DNA of 64,000 nt from the NCBI RefSeq assembly GCF_051020975.1, contig NW_027478162.1, positions 2,230,501 through 2,294,500 of the forward strand, in the 5' to 3' direction. A model generated the notes under the pieces. That model had not been told where the DNA came from. It saw only the letters and a list, made by a program, of their open reading frames with translations, and did not search any database. Shown in pieces: positions 1-10,483 of this stretch (position 1 is its first letter; every line of letters starts with the position of its first letter). The stretch comes from Osmia lignaria lignaria (lineage: Eukaryota > Arthropoda > Insecta > Hymenoptera > Megachilidae). A program made the position numbers and the translations under genes.

Positions 1-57
1 TCTCTATAAATAAAGTCTCTTAACATTTTGCCATAGCTCGCTTCGTTTCCGAGATAT
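1..57 (+). repeat. Left partial satellite monomer
   Basis: This is the last 57 bases of a monomer whose beginning lies outside the window. It carries the linker (TCTCTTAACATTTTGCC) and the segment ending in GAGATAT. It contains TATAAATAAAG where most monomers have TACAAAAAAGG. Confidence 0.95.
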
Positions 58-58
58 T

Positions 59-91
59 TGCAGATTTATCTCAAGGGAAGGGGCCTGACGG
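59..91 (+). repeat. Internal sub-repeat, arm 1 (reference monomer)
   Basis: A 33-base arm with core TTATCTCAARGRAAGGGGCC, preceded by TGCAGA and followed by TGACGG. It aligns with 173-203 at 28 of 31 positions plus a 2-base gap. Both arms are present in essentially every monomer, so the duplication predates array amplification. Confidence 0.8.
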
Positions 92-96
92 ACATA

Positions 97-110
97 TTTC
101 GAGATATTTC
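97..110 (+). repeat. CGAGATATTT motif, forward copy
   Basis: CGAGATATTT stands at 100-109, with another direct copy at 50-59. Its reverse complement is at 247-256. With flanks, TTTCGAGATAT here pairs with ATATCTCGAAA near 259-269. This gives dyad symmetry across about 150 bases of the monomer. Confidence 0.7.
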
Positions 111-131
111 TTCTTCTTGTTGTTCTTCTTC
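108..131 (+). repeat. TTC/TTG triplet tract (reference monomer)
   Basis: Eight triplets: three TTC, two TTG, three TTC. Five monomers of 319 bp (starting 21617, 25156, 29339, 32234, 46397) and the two of 318 bp (9716, 12609) have lost one triplet here. It is the main length-variable site of the monomer and is consistent with replication slippage. Confidence 0.8.
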
Positions 132-172
132 TGCACCGCTAAGCTGGAAGTGGCATTTGCGGCTCGCACTAG

Positions 173-203
173 TGCAGAGTTATCTCAAAGAAAGGGGCCA
201 CGG
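173..203 (+). repeat. Internal sub-repeat, arm 2 (reference monomer)
   Basis: A 31-base arm starting 114 bases after arm 1. It lacks the TG between GGGGCC and ACGG, and differs from arm 1 by one T/G and two G/A changes. The offset of 114 is not half of 322, so the monomer is not a simple dimer of a 161-bp ancestor. Confidence 0.8.
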
Positions 204-246
204 TGTTTCTGTATCTCTATTATGTTGGTGCGGCTTCGGAACTTTT

Positions 247-269
247 AAATATCTCGATATATCTCGAAA
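247..269 (+). repeat. Inverted and tandem ATATCTCGA words
   Basis: AAATATCTCG (247-256) is the exact reverse complement of CGAGATATTT at 50-59 and 100-109. ATATCTCGA is repeated in tandem here with a 10-base step. In the second haplotype the first word is ATATCTTGA and the second is followed by GAAC, which creates CTCGAG. Confidence 0.75.
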
Positions 270-379
270 ACTACGCTTCTGATCAAAAAATATCATAGAA
301 CATAAATTGTAGGAAACATAATTCTCTACAAAAAAGGTCTCTTAAGATTTTGCCATAGCTCGTTTCGTTTCCGAGATAT

Positions 380-1023
380 TTGCAGATATATCTCAAGGGA
401 AGGGGCCTGACGGACATATTTCGAGATATTTCTTCTTCTTGTTGTTCTTCTTCTGCACAGCTAAGCTGGAAGTGGCATTTGCAGCTCGCAATAGTGCAGA
501 GTTATCTCAAAGAAAGGGGCCACGGTGTTTCTGTATCTCTATTATGTTGGTGCGGCTTCGGAACTTTTAAATATCTTGATATATCTCGAGAACTACGCAT
601 CTGATCAAAAAATATCATAGAACATAAAAAGTAGGAAACTTAATTCTCTACAAATAAAGTCTCTTAACATTTTGCCATAGCTCGCTTCGTTTCCGAGATA
701 TTTGCAGATTTATCTCAAGGCAAGGGGCCTGACGGACATATTTCGAGATATTTCTTCTTCTTGCTGTTCTTCTTCTGCACAGCTAAGCTGGAAGTGGTAT
801 TTGCAGCTCGCAATAGTGCAGAGCTATCTCAAAGAAAGGGGCCACGGTGTTTCTGTGTCTCTATTATGTTGGTGCGGCTTCGGAACTTTTAAATATCTTG
901 ATATATCTCGAGAACTACGCATCTGATCAAAAAATATCATAGAACATAAAAAGTAGGAAACTTAATTCTCTACAAAAAAGGTCTCTTAACATTTTGCCAT
1001 AGCTCGCTTCGTTTCCGAGATAT
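380..1023 (+). repeat. Two unphased satellite monomers
   Basis: Both have the CTCGAG 3' haplotype and the GCAGCTCGCAATAG middle variant. The junction before 380 (TTAAGATTTTGCC with CTCGTTTCG) is shared with the junctions before 8106 and 10999 in the 9-mer block, so it is a dispersed patch. Confidence 0.85.
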
Positions 1024-2955
1024 TTGCAGATTTATCTCAAGGGAAGGGGCCTGACGGACATATTTCGAGATATTTCTTCTTCTTGTTGTTCTTCTTCTGC
1101 GCAGCTAAGCTGGAAGTGGCATTTGCAGCTCGCAATAGTGCAGAGTTATCTCATAGAAAGGGGCCACGGTGTTTCTATATCTCTATTATGTTGGTGCGGC
1201 TTCGGAACTTTTAAATATCTCGATATATCTCGAAAACTACGCTTCTGATCAAAAAATATCATAGAACATAAATTGTAGGAAACATAATTCTCTACAAAAA
1301 ACGTCTCTTAACATTTTGCCATAGCTCGCTTCGTTTCCGAGATATATGCAGATTTATCTCAAGGGAAGAGGCCTGACGGACATATTTCGAGATATTTCTT
1401 CTTCTTGTTGGTCTTCTTCTGCACAGCTAAACTGGAAGTGGCATTTCCAGCTCGCAATAGTGCAGAGTTATCTGAAAGAAAGGGGCCACGGTGTTTCTGT
1501 ATCTCTATTATGCTGGTGCGGCTTCGGAACTTTTAAATACCTTGATATATCTCGAGAACTACGCATCTGATCAAAAAATATCATAGAACATAAAAAGTAG
1601 GAAACTTAATTCTCCACAAATAAGGTCTCTTAACATTTTGCCATAGCTCGCTTCGTTTCCGAGATATTTGCAGATTTATCTCAAGGGAAGGGGCCTGACG
1701 GACATATTTCGAGATATTTCTTCTTCTTGTTGATCTTCTTCTGCACAGCTAAGCTGGAAGTGGTGTTTGCAGCTCGCAATAGTGCAGAGTTATCTCATAG
1801 AAAGGGGCCACGGTGTTTCTATATCTCTATTATGTTGGTGCGGCTTCGGAACTTTTAAATATCGCGATATATCTCGAGAACTACGCATCTGATCAAAAAA
1901 TATCATAGAACATAAAAAGTAGGAAACTTAATTCTCTACAAAAAAGGTCTCTTAACATTTTGCCATAGCTCGCTTCGTTTCCGAGATATATGCAGATTTA
2001 TCTCAAGGGAAGGGGCCTGACGGACATATTTCGAGATATTTCTTCTTCTTGTTGTTCTTCTTCTGCACAGCTAAACTGGAAGTGGCATTTCCAGCTCGCA
2101 ATAGTGCAGAGTTATCTCAAAGAAAGGGGCCACGGTGTTTCTGTATCTCTATTATGTTGGTGCAGCTTCGGAACTTTTAAATATCTTGATATATCTCGAG
2201 AACTACGCATCTGATCAAAAAATATCATAGAACATAAATTGTAGGAAACATAATTCTCTACAAAAAAGGTCTTTTAACGTTTTGCCATAGCTCGCTTCGT
2301 TTCCGAGATATTTGCAGATTTATCTCAAGGGAAGGGTCCTGACGGACATATTTCGAGATATTTCTTATTCTTGTTGTTCTTCTTCTGCACAGCTAAGCTG
2401 GAAGTGGCGTTTGCAGCTCGCAATAGTGCAGAGTTATCTCATAGAAAGGGGCCACGGTGTTTCTATATCTCTATTATGTTGGTGCGGCTTCGGAACTTTT
2501 AAATATCTCGATATATCTCGAAAACTACGCTTCTGATCAAAAAATATCATAGAACATAAATTGTAGGAAACGTAATTCTCTACAAAAAACGTCTCTTAAC
2601 ATTTTGCCATAGCTCGCTTCGTTTCCGAGATATTTGCAGATATATCTCAAGGGAAGGGGCCTGACGGACATATTTCGAGATATTTCTTCTTCTTGTTGTT
2701 CTTCTTCTGCACAGCTAAGCTGGAAGTGGCATTTACAGCTTGCAGTAGTGCAGCGTTATCTCAAAGAAAGGGGCCACGGTGTTTCTGTATCTCTATTATG
2801 TTGGTGCGGCTTCGGAACTTTTAAATATCTTGATATATCTCGAGAACTACGCATCTGATGAAAAAATATCATAGAACATAAAAAGTAGGAAACTTAATTC
2901 TCTACAAAAAAGGTCTCTTAACATTTTGCCATAGCTCGCTTCGTTTCCGAGATAT
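1024..2955 (+). repeat. 6-monomer higher-order unit, copy 1 (1,932 bp)
   Basis: Monomers start at 1024, 1346, 1668, 1990, 2312 and 2634. Markers include TCTGCGCAGC in the first, ATATATGCAG in the second and fourth, TTGATCTTC in the third and GGGTCCTGAC in the fifth. The next 1,931 bases repeat the same order, with about eight differences by eye. The CTCATAGAAAGG variant in monomers 1, 3 and 5 is confined to the first 14 kb of the window. Confidence 0.9.
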
Positions 2956-4886
2956 TTGCAGATTTATCTCAAGGGAAGGGGCCTGACGGACATATTTCGA
3001 GATATTTCTTCTTCTTGTTGTTCTTCTTCTGCGCAGCTAAGCTGGAAGTGGCATTTGCAGCTCGCAATAGTGCAGAGTTATCTCATAGAAAGGGGCCACG
3101 GTGTTTCTATATCTCTATTATGTTGGTGCGGCTTCGGAACTTTTAAATATCTCGATATATCTCGAAAACTACGCTTCTGATCAAAAAATATCATAGAACA
3201 TAAATTGTAGGAAACATAATTCTCTACAAAAAACGTCTCCTAACATTTTGCCATAGCTCGCTTCGTTTCCGAGATATATGCAGATTTATCTCAAGGGAAG
3301 GGGCCTGACGGACATATTTCGAGATATTTCTTCTTCTTGTTGTTCTGCTTCTGCACAGCTAAACTGGAAGTGGCATTTCCAGCTCGCAATAGTGCAGAGT
3401 TATCTGAAAGAAAGGGGCCACGGTGTTTCTGTATCTCTATTATGCTGGTGCGGCTTCGGAACTTTTAAATACCTTCATATATCTCGAGAACTACGCATCT
3501 GATCAAAAAATATCATAGAACATAAAAAGTAGGAAACTTAATTCTCCACAAATAAGGTCTCTTAACATTTTGCCATAGCTCGCTTCGTTTCCGAGATATT
3601 TGCAGATTTATCTCAAGGGAAGGGGCCTGACGGACATATTTCGAGATATTTCTTCTTCTTGTTGATCTTCTTCTGCACAGCTAAGCTGGAAGTGGTGTTT
3701 GCAGCTCGCAATAGTGCAGAGTTATCTCATAGAAAGGGGCCACGGTGTTTCTATATCTCTATTATGTTGGTGCGGCTTCGGAACTTTTAAATATCGTGAT
3801 ATATCTCGAGAACTACGCATCTGATCAAAAAATATCATAGAACATAAAAAGTAGGAAACTTAATTCTCTACAAAAAAGGTCTCTTAACATTTTGCCATAG
3901 CTCGCTTCGTTTCCGAGATATATGCAGATTTATCTCAAGGGAAGGGGCCTGACGGACATATTTCGAGATATTTCTTCTTCTTGTTGTTCTTCTTCTGCAC
4001 AGCTAAACTGGAAGTGGCATTTCCAGCTCGCAACAGTGCAGAGTTATCTCAAAGAAAGGGGCCACGGTGTTTCTGTATCTCTATTATGTTGGTGCAGCTT
4101 CGGAACTTTTAAATATCTTGATATATCTCGAGAACTACGCATCTGATCAAAAAATATCATAGAACATAAATTGTAGGAAACATAATTCTCTACAAAAAAG
4201 GTCTTTTAACGTTTTGCCATAGCTCGCTTCGTTTCCGAGATATTTGCAGATTTATCTCAAGGGAAGGGTCCTGACGGACATATTTCGAGATATTTCTTAT
4301 TCTTGTTGTTCTTCTTCTGCACAGCTAAGCTGGAAGTGGCGTTTGCAGCTCGCAATAGTGCAGAGTTATCTCATAGAAAGGGGCCACGGTGTTTCTATAT
4401 CTCTATTATGTTGGTGCGGCTTCGGACTTTTAAATATCTCGATATATCTCGAAAACTACGCTTCTGATCAAAAAATATCATAGAACATAAATTGTAGGAA
4501 ACGTAATTCTCTACAAAAAACGTCTCTTAACATTTTGCCATAGCTCGCTTCGTTTCCGAGATATTTGCAGATATATCTCAAGGGAAGGGGCCTGACGGAC
4601 ATATTTCGAGATATTTCTTCTTCTTGTTGTTCTTCTTCTGCACAGCTAAGCTGGAAGTGGCATTTACAGCTTGCAGTAGTGCAGAGTTATCTCAAAGAAA
4701 GGGGCCACGGTGTTTCTGTATCTCTATTATGTTGGTGCGGCTTCGGAACTTTTAAATATCTTGATATATCTCGAGAACTACGCATCTGATGAAAAAATAT
4801 CATAGAACATAAAAAGTAGGAAACTTAATTCTCTACAAAAAAGGTCTCTTAACATTTTGCCATAGCTCGCTTCGTTTCCGAGATAT
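2956..4886 (+). repeat. 6-monomer higher-order unit, copy 2 (1,931 bp)
   Basis: Monomers start at 2956, 3278, 3600, 3922, 4244 and 4565 and match copy 1 position for position. Its own changes include TTCTGCTTC in the second monomer and a 1-base deletion in the fifth (CTTCGGACTTTT near 4421-4432), which accounts for 1,931 rather than 1,932 bp. Confidence 0.9.
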
Positions 4887-5852
4887 TTGCAGATTTATCT
4901 CAAGGGAAGGGGCCTGACGGACATATTTCGAGATATTTCTTCTTCTTGTTGTTCTTCTTCTGCGCAGCTAAGCTGGAAGTGGCATTTGCAGCTCGCAATA
5001 GTGCAGAGTTATCTCATAGAAAGGGGCCACGGTGTTTCTATATCTCTATTATGTTGGTGCGGCTTCGGAACTTTTAAATATCTCGATATATCTCGAAAAC
5101 TACGCTTCTGATCAAAAAATATCATAGAACATAAATTGTAGGAAACATAATTCTCTACAAAAAACGTCTCTTAACATTTTGCCATAGCTCGCTTCGTTTC
5201 CGAGATATATGCAGATTTATCTCAAGGGAAGGGGCCTGACGGACATATTTCGAGATATTTCTTCTTCTTGTTGTTCTTCTTCTGCACAGCTAAACTGGAA
5301 GTGGCATTTCCAGCTCGCAATAGTGCAGAGTTATCTGAAAGAAAGGGGCCACGGTGTTTCTGTATCTCTATTATGCTGGTGCGGCTTCGGAACTTTTAAA
5401 TACCTTGATATATCTCGAGAACTACGCATCTGATCAAAAAATATCATAGAACATAAAAAGTAGGAAACTTAATTCTCCACAAATAAGGTCTCTTAACATT
5501 TTGCCATAGCTCGCTTCGTTTCCGAGATATTTGCAGATTTATCTCCACGGAAGGGGCCTGACGGACATATTTCGAGATATTTCTTCTTCTTGTTGTTCTT
5601 CTTCTGCACAGCTAAGCTGGAAGTGGTGTTTGCAGCTCGCAATAGTGCAGAGTTATCTCATAGAAAGGGGCCACGGTGTTTCTATATCTCTATTATGTTG
5701 GTGCGGCTTCGGAACTTTTAAATATCTCGATATATCTCGAAAACTACGCTTCTGATCAAAAAATATCATAGAACATAAATTGTAGGAAACATAATTCTCT
5801 ACAAAAAAGGTCTCTTAACATTTTGCCATAGCTCGCTTCGTTTCCGAGATAT
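4887..5852 (+). repeat. 6-monomer higher-order unit, partial copy 3
   Basis: The monomers at 4887 and 5209 match 1024/2956 and 1346/3278. The monomer at 5531 keeps the GTGGTGTTTGC marker of 1668 and 3600 but changes to the CTCGAA haplotype near 5715. Similarity of order stops there. The monomer at 5531 also has a private TATCTCCACGG. Confidence 0.85.
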
Positions 5853-7590
5853 TTGCAGATTTATCTCAAGGGAAGGGGCCTGACGGACATATTTCGAGAT
5901 ATTCCTTCTTGTTGTTGTTCTTCTTCTGCACAGCTAAGCTGGAAGTGGCATTTACAGCTCGCAATAGTGCAGAGTTATCTCAAAGAAAGGGGCCACGGTG
6001 TTTCTGTATCTCTATTATGTTGGTGCGGCTTCGGAACTTTTAAATATCTCGATATATCTCGAAAACTACGCTTCTGATCAAAAAATATCATAGAACATAA
6101 ATTGTAGGAAACGTAATTCTCTACAAAAAAGGTCTCTTAACATTTTGCCATAGCTCGCTTCGTTTCCGAGATATTTGCAGATATATCTCAAGGGACGGGG
6201 CCTGACGGACATATTTCGAGATATTTCTTCTTCTTGTTGTTCTTCTTCTGCACAGCTAAGCTGGAAGTGGCATTTACAGCTTGCAATAGTGCAGAGTTAT
6301 CTCAAAGAAAGGGGCCACGGTGTTTCTGTATCTCTATTATGTTGGTGCGGCTTTGGAACTTTTAAATATCTTGATATATCTGGAGAACTACGCATCTGAT
6401 AAAAAAATATCATAGAACATAAGAAGTAGGAAACTCAATTCTCTACAAATAAAGTCTCTTAACATTTTGCCATAGCTCGCTTCGTTTCCGAGATATTTGC
6501 AGATTTATCTCAAGGGAAGGAGCCTGACGGACATATTTCGAGATATTTCTTCTTCTTGTTGTTCTTCTTCTGCACAGCTAAACTGGAAGTGGCATTTCCA
6601 GCTCGCAATAGTGCAGCGTTATCTCAAAGAAAGGGGCCACGGTGTTTCTGTATCTCTATTATGTTGGTGCGGCTTCGGAACTTTTGAATATCTTGGTATA
6701 TCTCGAGAACTACGCATCTGATCAAAAAATATCATAGAACATAAAAAGTAGGAAACCTAATTCTCTACAAATAAGGTCTCTTAACATTTTGCCATAGCTC
6801 GCTTCGTTTCCGAGATATTTGCAGATTTATCTCAAGGGAAGGGGCCTGACGGTCATATTTCGAGATATTTCTTCTTCTTGTTGTTCTTCTTCTGCACAGC
6901 TAAGCTGGAAGTGGCGTTTGCAGCTCGCAATAGTGCACAGTTATCTCATAGAAAGGGGCCACGGTGTTTCTATATCTCTATTATGTTGGTGCGGCTTCGG
7001 AACTTTTAAATATCTCGATATATCTCGAAAACTACGCTTCTGATCAAAAAATATCATAGAACATAAATTGTAGGAAACGTAATTCTCTACAAAAAACGTC
7101 TCTTAACATTTTGCCATAGCTCGCTTCGTTTCCGAGATATATGCAGATTTATCTCAAGGGAAGGGGCCTGACGGACATATTTCGAGATATTTCTTCTTCT
7201 TGTTGTTCTTCTTCTGCACAGCTAAGCTGTAAGTGGCATTTGCAGCTCGCAATAGTGCAGAGTTATCTCAAAGAAAGGGGCCACTGTGTTTCTGTATCTC
7301 TATTATGTTGGTGCGGCTTCGGAACTTTTAAATATCTTGACATATCTCGAGAACTACGCATCTGATCAAAAAATATCATAGAACATAAAAAGTAGGACAC
7401 TTAATTCTCTACAAAAAAGGTCTCTTAACATTTTGCCATAGCTCGCTTGGTTTCCGAGATATTTGCAGATATATCTCAAGGGAGGGGTCCTGACGGACAT
7501 ATTTCGAGATATTTCTTCTTCTTGTTGTTCTTCTTCTGCGCAGCTAAGCTGGAAGTGGCATTTGCAGCTCGCAATAGTGCAGAGTTATCT
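5853..7590 (+). repeat. Mixed satellite monomers between two higher-order blocks
   Basis: Monomers start at 5853, 6175, 6497, 6819, 7141 and 7463 with no clear tandem order. The pair 6819/7141 shares rare variants (GCGTTTGCAG, GCTGTAAGTGG, GACATATCTCG, GTAGGACACTT) with 9072/9394, an offset of 2,253 bases or about seven monomers. Confidence 0.8.
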
Positions 7591-9393
7591 CAAAGAAAGG
7601 GGCCACGGTGTTTCTGTATCTCTATTATGTTGGTGCGGCTTCGGAACTTTTAAATATCTTGATATATCTCGAGAACTACGCATCTGATCAAAAAATATCA
7701 TAGAACATAAAAAGTAGAAAACTTAATTCTCTACAAAAAAGGTCTCCAACATTTTGCCATAGCTCGCTTCGTTTCCGAGATATATGCAGATTTATCTCAA
7801 GGGAAGGGGCCTGACGGACATATTTCGAGATATTTCTTCTTCTTGTTGTTCTTCTTCTGCGCAGCTAAGCTGGAAGTCGCATTTGCAGCTCGAAATAGTG
7901 CAGAGTTATCTCAAAGAAAGGGGCCACGGTGTTTCTGTATCTCTATTATGTTGGTGCGGCTTCGGAACTTTTAAATATCTCGATATAACTCGAAAACTAC
8001 GCTTCTGATCAAAAAATATCATAGAACATAAATTGTAGGAAACATAATTCTCTACAAAAAAGGTCTCTTAAGATTTTGCCATAGCTCGTTTCGTTTCCGA
8101 GATATTTGCAGATATATCTCAAGGGAAGGGGCCTGACGGACATATTTCGAGATATTTCTTCTTCTTGTTGTTCTTCTTCTGCACAGCTAAACTGGAAGTG
8201 GCATTTCCAGCTCGCAATAGTGCAGAGTTATCTCAAAGAAAGGGGCCACGGTGTTTCTGTATCTCTATTATGTTGGTGCGGCTTCGGAACTTTTAAATAT
8301 CTTGATATATCTCGAGAACTTCGCATCTGATCAAAAAATATCATAGAACATAAAAAGTGGGAAACTTAATTCTCTACAAAAAAGGTCTCTTAACATTTTG
8401 CCATAGCTCGCTTCGTTTCCGAGATATTTGCAGATCTATCTCAAGGGAAGGGGCCTGACGGACATATTTCGAGATATTTCTTCTTCTTGTTGTTCTTCTT
8501 CTGCACAGCTAAGCTGGAAGTGGCATTTACAGCTCGCAATAGTGCAGAGTTATCTCAAAGAAAGGGGCCACGGTGTTTCTGTATCTCTATTATGTTGGTG
8601 CAGCTTCGGAACTTTTAAATATCTTGATATATCTCGAGAACTACGCATCTGATCAAAAAATATCATAGAACATAAATTGTAGGAAACATAATTCTGTACA
8701 AAAAAGGTCTTTTAACGTTTTGCCATAGCTCGCTTCGTTTCCGAGATATTTGCAGATTTATCTCAAGGGAAGGGTCCTGACGGACATATTTCGAGATATT
8801 TCTTATTCTTGTTGTTCTTCTTCTGCACAGCTAAACTGGATGTGGCATTTCCAGCTCGCAATAGTGCAGAGTTATCTGAAAGAAAGGGGCCACGGTGTTT
8901 CTGTATCTCTATTATGCTGGTGCGGCTTCGGAACTTTTAAATACCTTGATATATCTCGAGAACTACGCATCTGATCAAATAATATCATAGAACATAAAAA
9001 GTAGGAAACTTAATTCTCTACAAACAAGGTCTCTTAACATTTTGCCATAGCTCGCTTCGTTTCCGAGATATTTGCAGATTTATCTCAAGGGAAGGGGCCT
9101 GACGGACATATTTCGAGATATTTCTTCTTCTTGTTGTTCTTCTTCTGCACAGCTAAGCTGGAAGTGGCGTTTGCAGCTCGCAATAGTGCAGAGTTATCTC
9201 ATAGAAAGGGGCCACGGTGTTTCTATATCTCTATTATGTTGGTGCGGCTTGGGAACTTTTAAATATCTCGATATATCTCGAAAACTACGCTTCTGATCAA
9301 AAAATATCATAGAACATAAATTGTAGGAAACATAATTCTCTACAAAAAACGTCTCTTAACATTTTGCCATAGCTCGCTTCGTTTCCGAGATAT

Positions 9394-9715
9394 TTGCAGA
9401 TTCAGCTCAAAGGAACGGGCCTGACGGACACATTTCGAGATATTTCTTCTTCTTGTTGTTCTTCTTCTGCACAGCTAAGCTGTAAGTGGCATTTGCAGCT
9501 CGCAATAGTGCAGAGTTATCTCAAAGAAAGGGGCCACGGTGTTTCTGTATCTCTATTATGTTGGTGCGGCTTCGGAACTTTTAGATATCTTGACATATCT
9601 CGAGAACTACACATCTGATCAAAAAATATCATAGAACATAAAAAGTAGGACACTTAATTCTCTACAAAAAAGGTCTCTTAACATTTTGCCATAGCTCGCT
9701 TCGTTTCCGAGATAT
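9394..9715 (+). repeat. Prototype of the GATTCAGCTC monomer subfamily
   Basis: This subfamily has GATTCAGCTCAAAGGAAC where others have GATTTATCTCAAGGGAAG. Members start at 9394, 12287, 14215, 21296, 26119, 27085, 30302, 31268, 34806, 36094, 42533, 43821, 48326, 53157, 55411, 61851 and 63783. All but 21296 and 42533 are preceded by an ACGTCTC junction and a CTCGAA-type monomer. Most members have the CTCGAG haplotype themselves. Confidence 0.85.
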
Positions 9716-10033
9716 TTGCAGATTTTTCTCAAGGGAAGGGGCCTGACGGACATATTTCGAGATATTTCTTCTTCTTGTTGTTCTTCTGCACAGCTAAACT
9801 GGAAGTGGCATTTCCAGCTCGCAATAGTGCAGAGTTATCTCAAAGAAAGGGGCCACGGTGTTTCTGTATCTCTATTATGTTGGTGCGGCTTCGGAACTTT
9901 TAAATATCTTGATATATCTCGAGAACTTCGCATCTGATCAAAAAATATCATAGAACATAAAAAGTGGGAAACTTAATTCTCTACAAAAAGGTCTCTTAAC
10001 ATTTTGCCATAGCTCGCTTCGTTTCCGAGATAT
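9716..10033 (+). repeat. 318-bp deletion monomer
   Basis: This monomer lost one TTC triplet from the pyrimidine tract and one A from the linker (ACAAAAAGG). The same double deletion is in 12609-12926, which marks them as copies of one event spread by the 9-mer duplication. Confidence 0.9.
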
Positions 10034-10483
10034 TTGCAGATTTATCTCAAGGGAAGGGGCCTGACGGACATATTTCGAGATATTTCTTCTTCTTGTTGTT
10101 CTTCTTCTGCACAGCTAAGCTGGAAGTGGCATTTACAGCTCGCAATAGTGCAGAGTTATCTCAAAGAAAGGGGCCACGGTGTTTCTGTATCTCTATTATG
10201 TTGGTGCAGCTTCGGAACTTTTAAATATCTTGATATATCTCGAGAACTACGCATCTGATCAAAAAATATCATAGAACATAAATTGTAGGAAACATAATTC
10301 TCTACAAAAAAGGTCTTTTAACGTTTTGCCATAGCTCGCTTCGTTTCCGAGATATTTGCAGATTTATCTCAAGGGAAGGGTCCTGACGGACATATTTCGA
10401 GATATTTCTTATTCTTGTTGTTCTTCTTTTGCACAGCTAAACTGGAAGTGGCATTTCCAGCTCGCAATAGTGCAGAGTTACCT

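Larger units (their letters stand above)
58..379 (+). repeat. Reference satellite monomer with internal landmarks
   Basis: First complete monomer, used here as reference. In order: first sub-repeat arm (59-91); CGAGATATTT (100-109); TTC/TTG triplet tract (108-131); a middle part around GCTAAGCTGG; second sub-repeat arm (173-203); GGTGCGGCTTCGGAAC; tandem ATCTCGA words (251-267); a BclI-type TGATCA site (280-285); an A-rich linker; and the CATTTTGCCATAGCTCG block leading into the next copy. This copy has the GCGGCTCGCACTAG middle variant, which is otherwise rare before 21.6 kb. It also has the CTCGAA 3' haplotype. Confidence 0.95.
7591..10483 (+). repeat. 9-monomer higher-order unit, copy 1 (2,893 bp)
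   Basis: Monomers start at 7784, 8106, 8428, 8750, 9072, 9394, 9716, 10034 and 10356. Markers are GGTCTCCAAC (shortened junction), GAAGTCGCATT, GATCTATCTC, ATTCTGTACA, GGATGTGGC, GATTCAGCTC and a 318-bp monomer. All recur 2,893 bases later. The period equals 9 x 322 minus 5, and the missing bases are a TTC and an A (9716 monomer) and one base in the 10356 monomer. The left edge is approximate: it lies between the GTTATCTC/GTTACCTC difference near 7587 and the next marker. Confidence 0.9.

Noticed and set aside
1..16. TATAAATAAAG as TATA box or AATAAA polyadenylation signal
   Set aside because: It is a minority variant of the A-rich linker (CAAAAAAGG in most copies) with no associated transcript structure.
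43..59. CENP-B box-like TTCGTTTCCGAG
   Set aside because: It shares TTCG with the mammalian CENP-B box, but the required A and CGGG positions do not match.
225..245. Pol III B box or UUCG tetraloop hairpin at GGCTTCGGAAC
   Set aside because: It does not fit the B-box consensus, no A box lies upstream, and the stem around CTTCGG pairs only one or two bases.
58..282. 74-residue open frame repeated in most monomers, as a protein-coding gene family
   Set aside because: The start is mostly TTG, the frame does not continue across monomers (322 is not a multiple of 3), amino-acid-changing differences are common, stops and frameshifts occur, and no known domain is recognisable.
58..379. Monomer as a simple dimer of a 161-bp repeat
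   Set aside because: The only convincing internal similarity is offset by 114 bases, and the two 161-bp halves do not align.
2850..2870. Hammerhead ribozyme core, CTGATGA in 2634 and 4565 monomers
   Set aside because: Most monomers have CTGATCA, and no matching GAAA box with flanking stems is visible at the right spacing. CTGACGG in the first sub-repeat also fails the conserved core.
7447..7653. ATG-started frames created by CTTGGTTTCC variants (also near 14842, 16451, 18382, 23530, 45415, 48954)
   Set aside because: They depend on a C-to-G change in the linker variant of a few monomers and read a shifted frame of the same repeat. They are homopolymer-rich (phenylalanine from TTC/TTT) with no domain.
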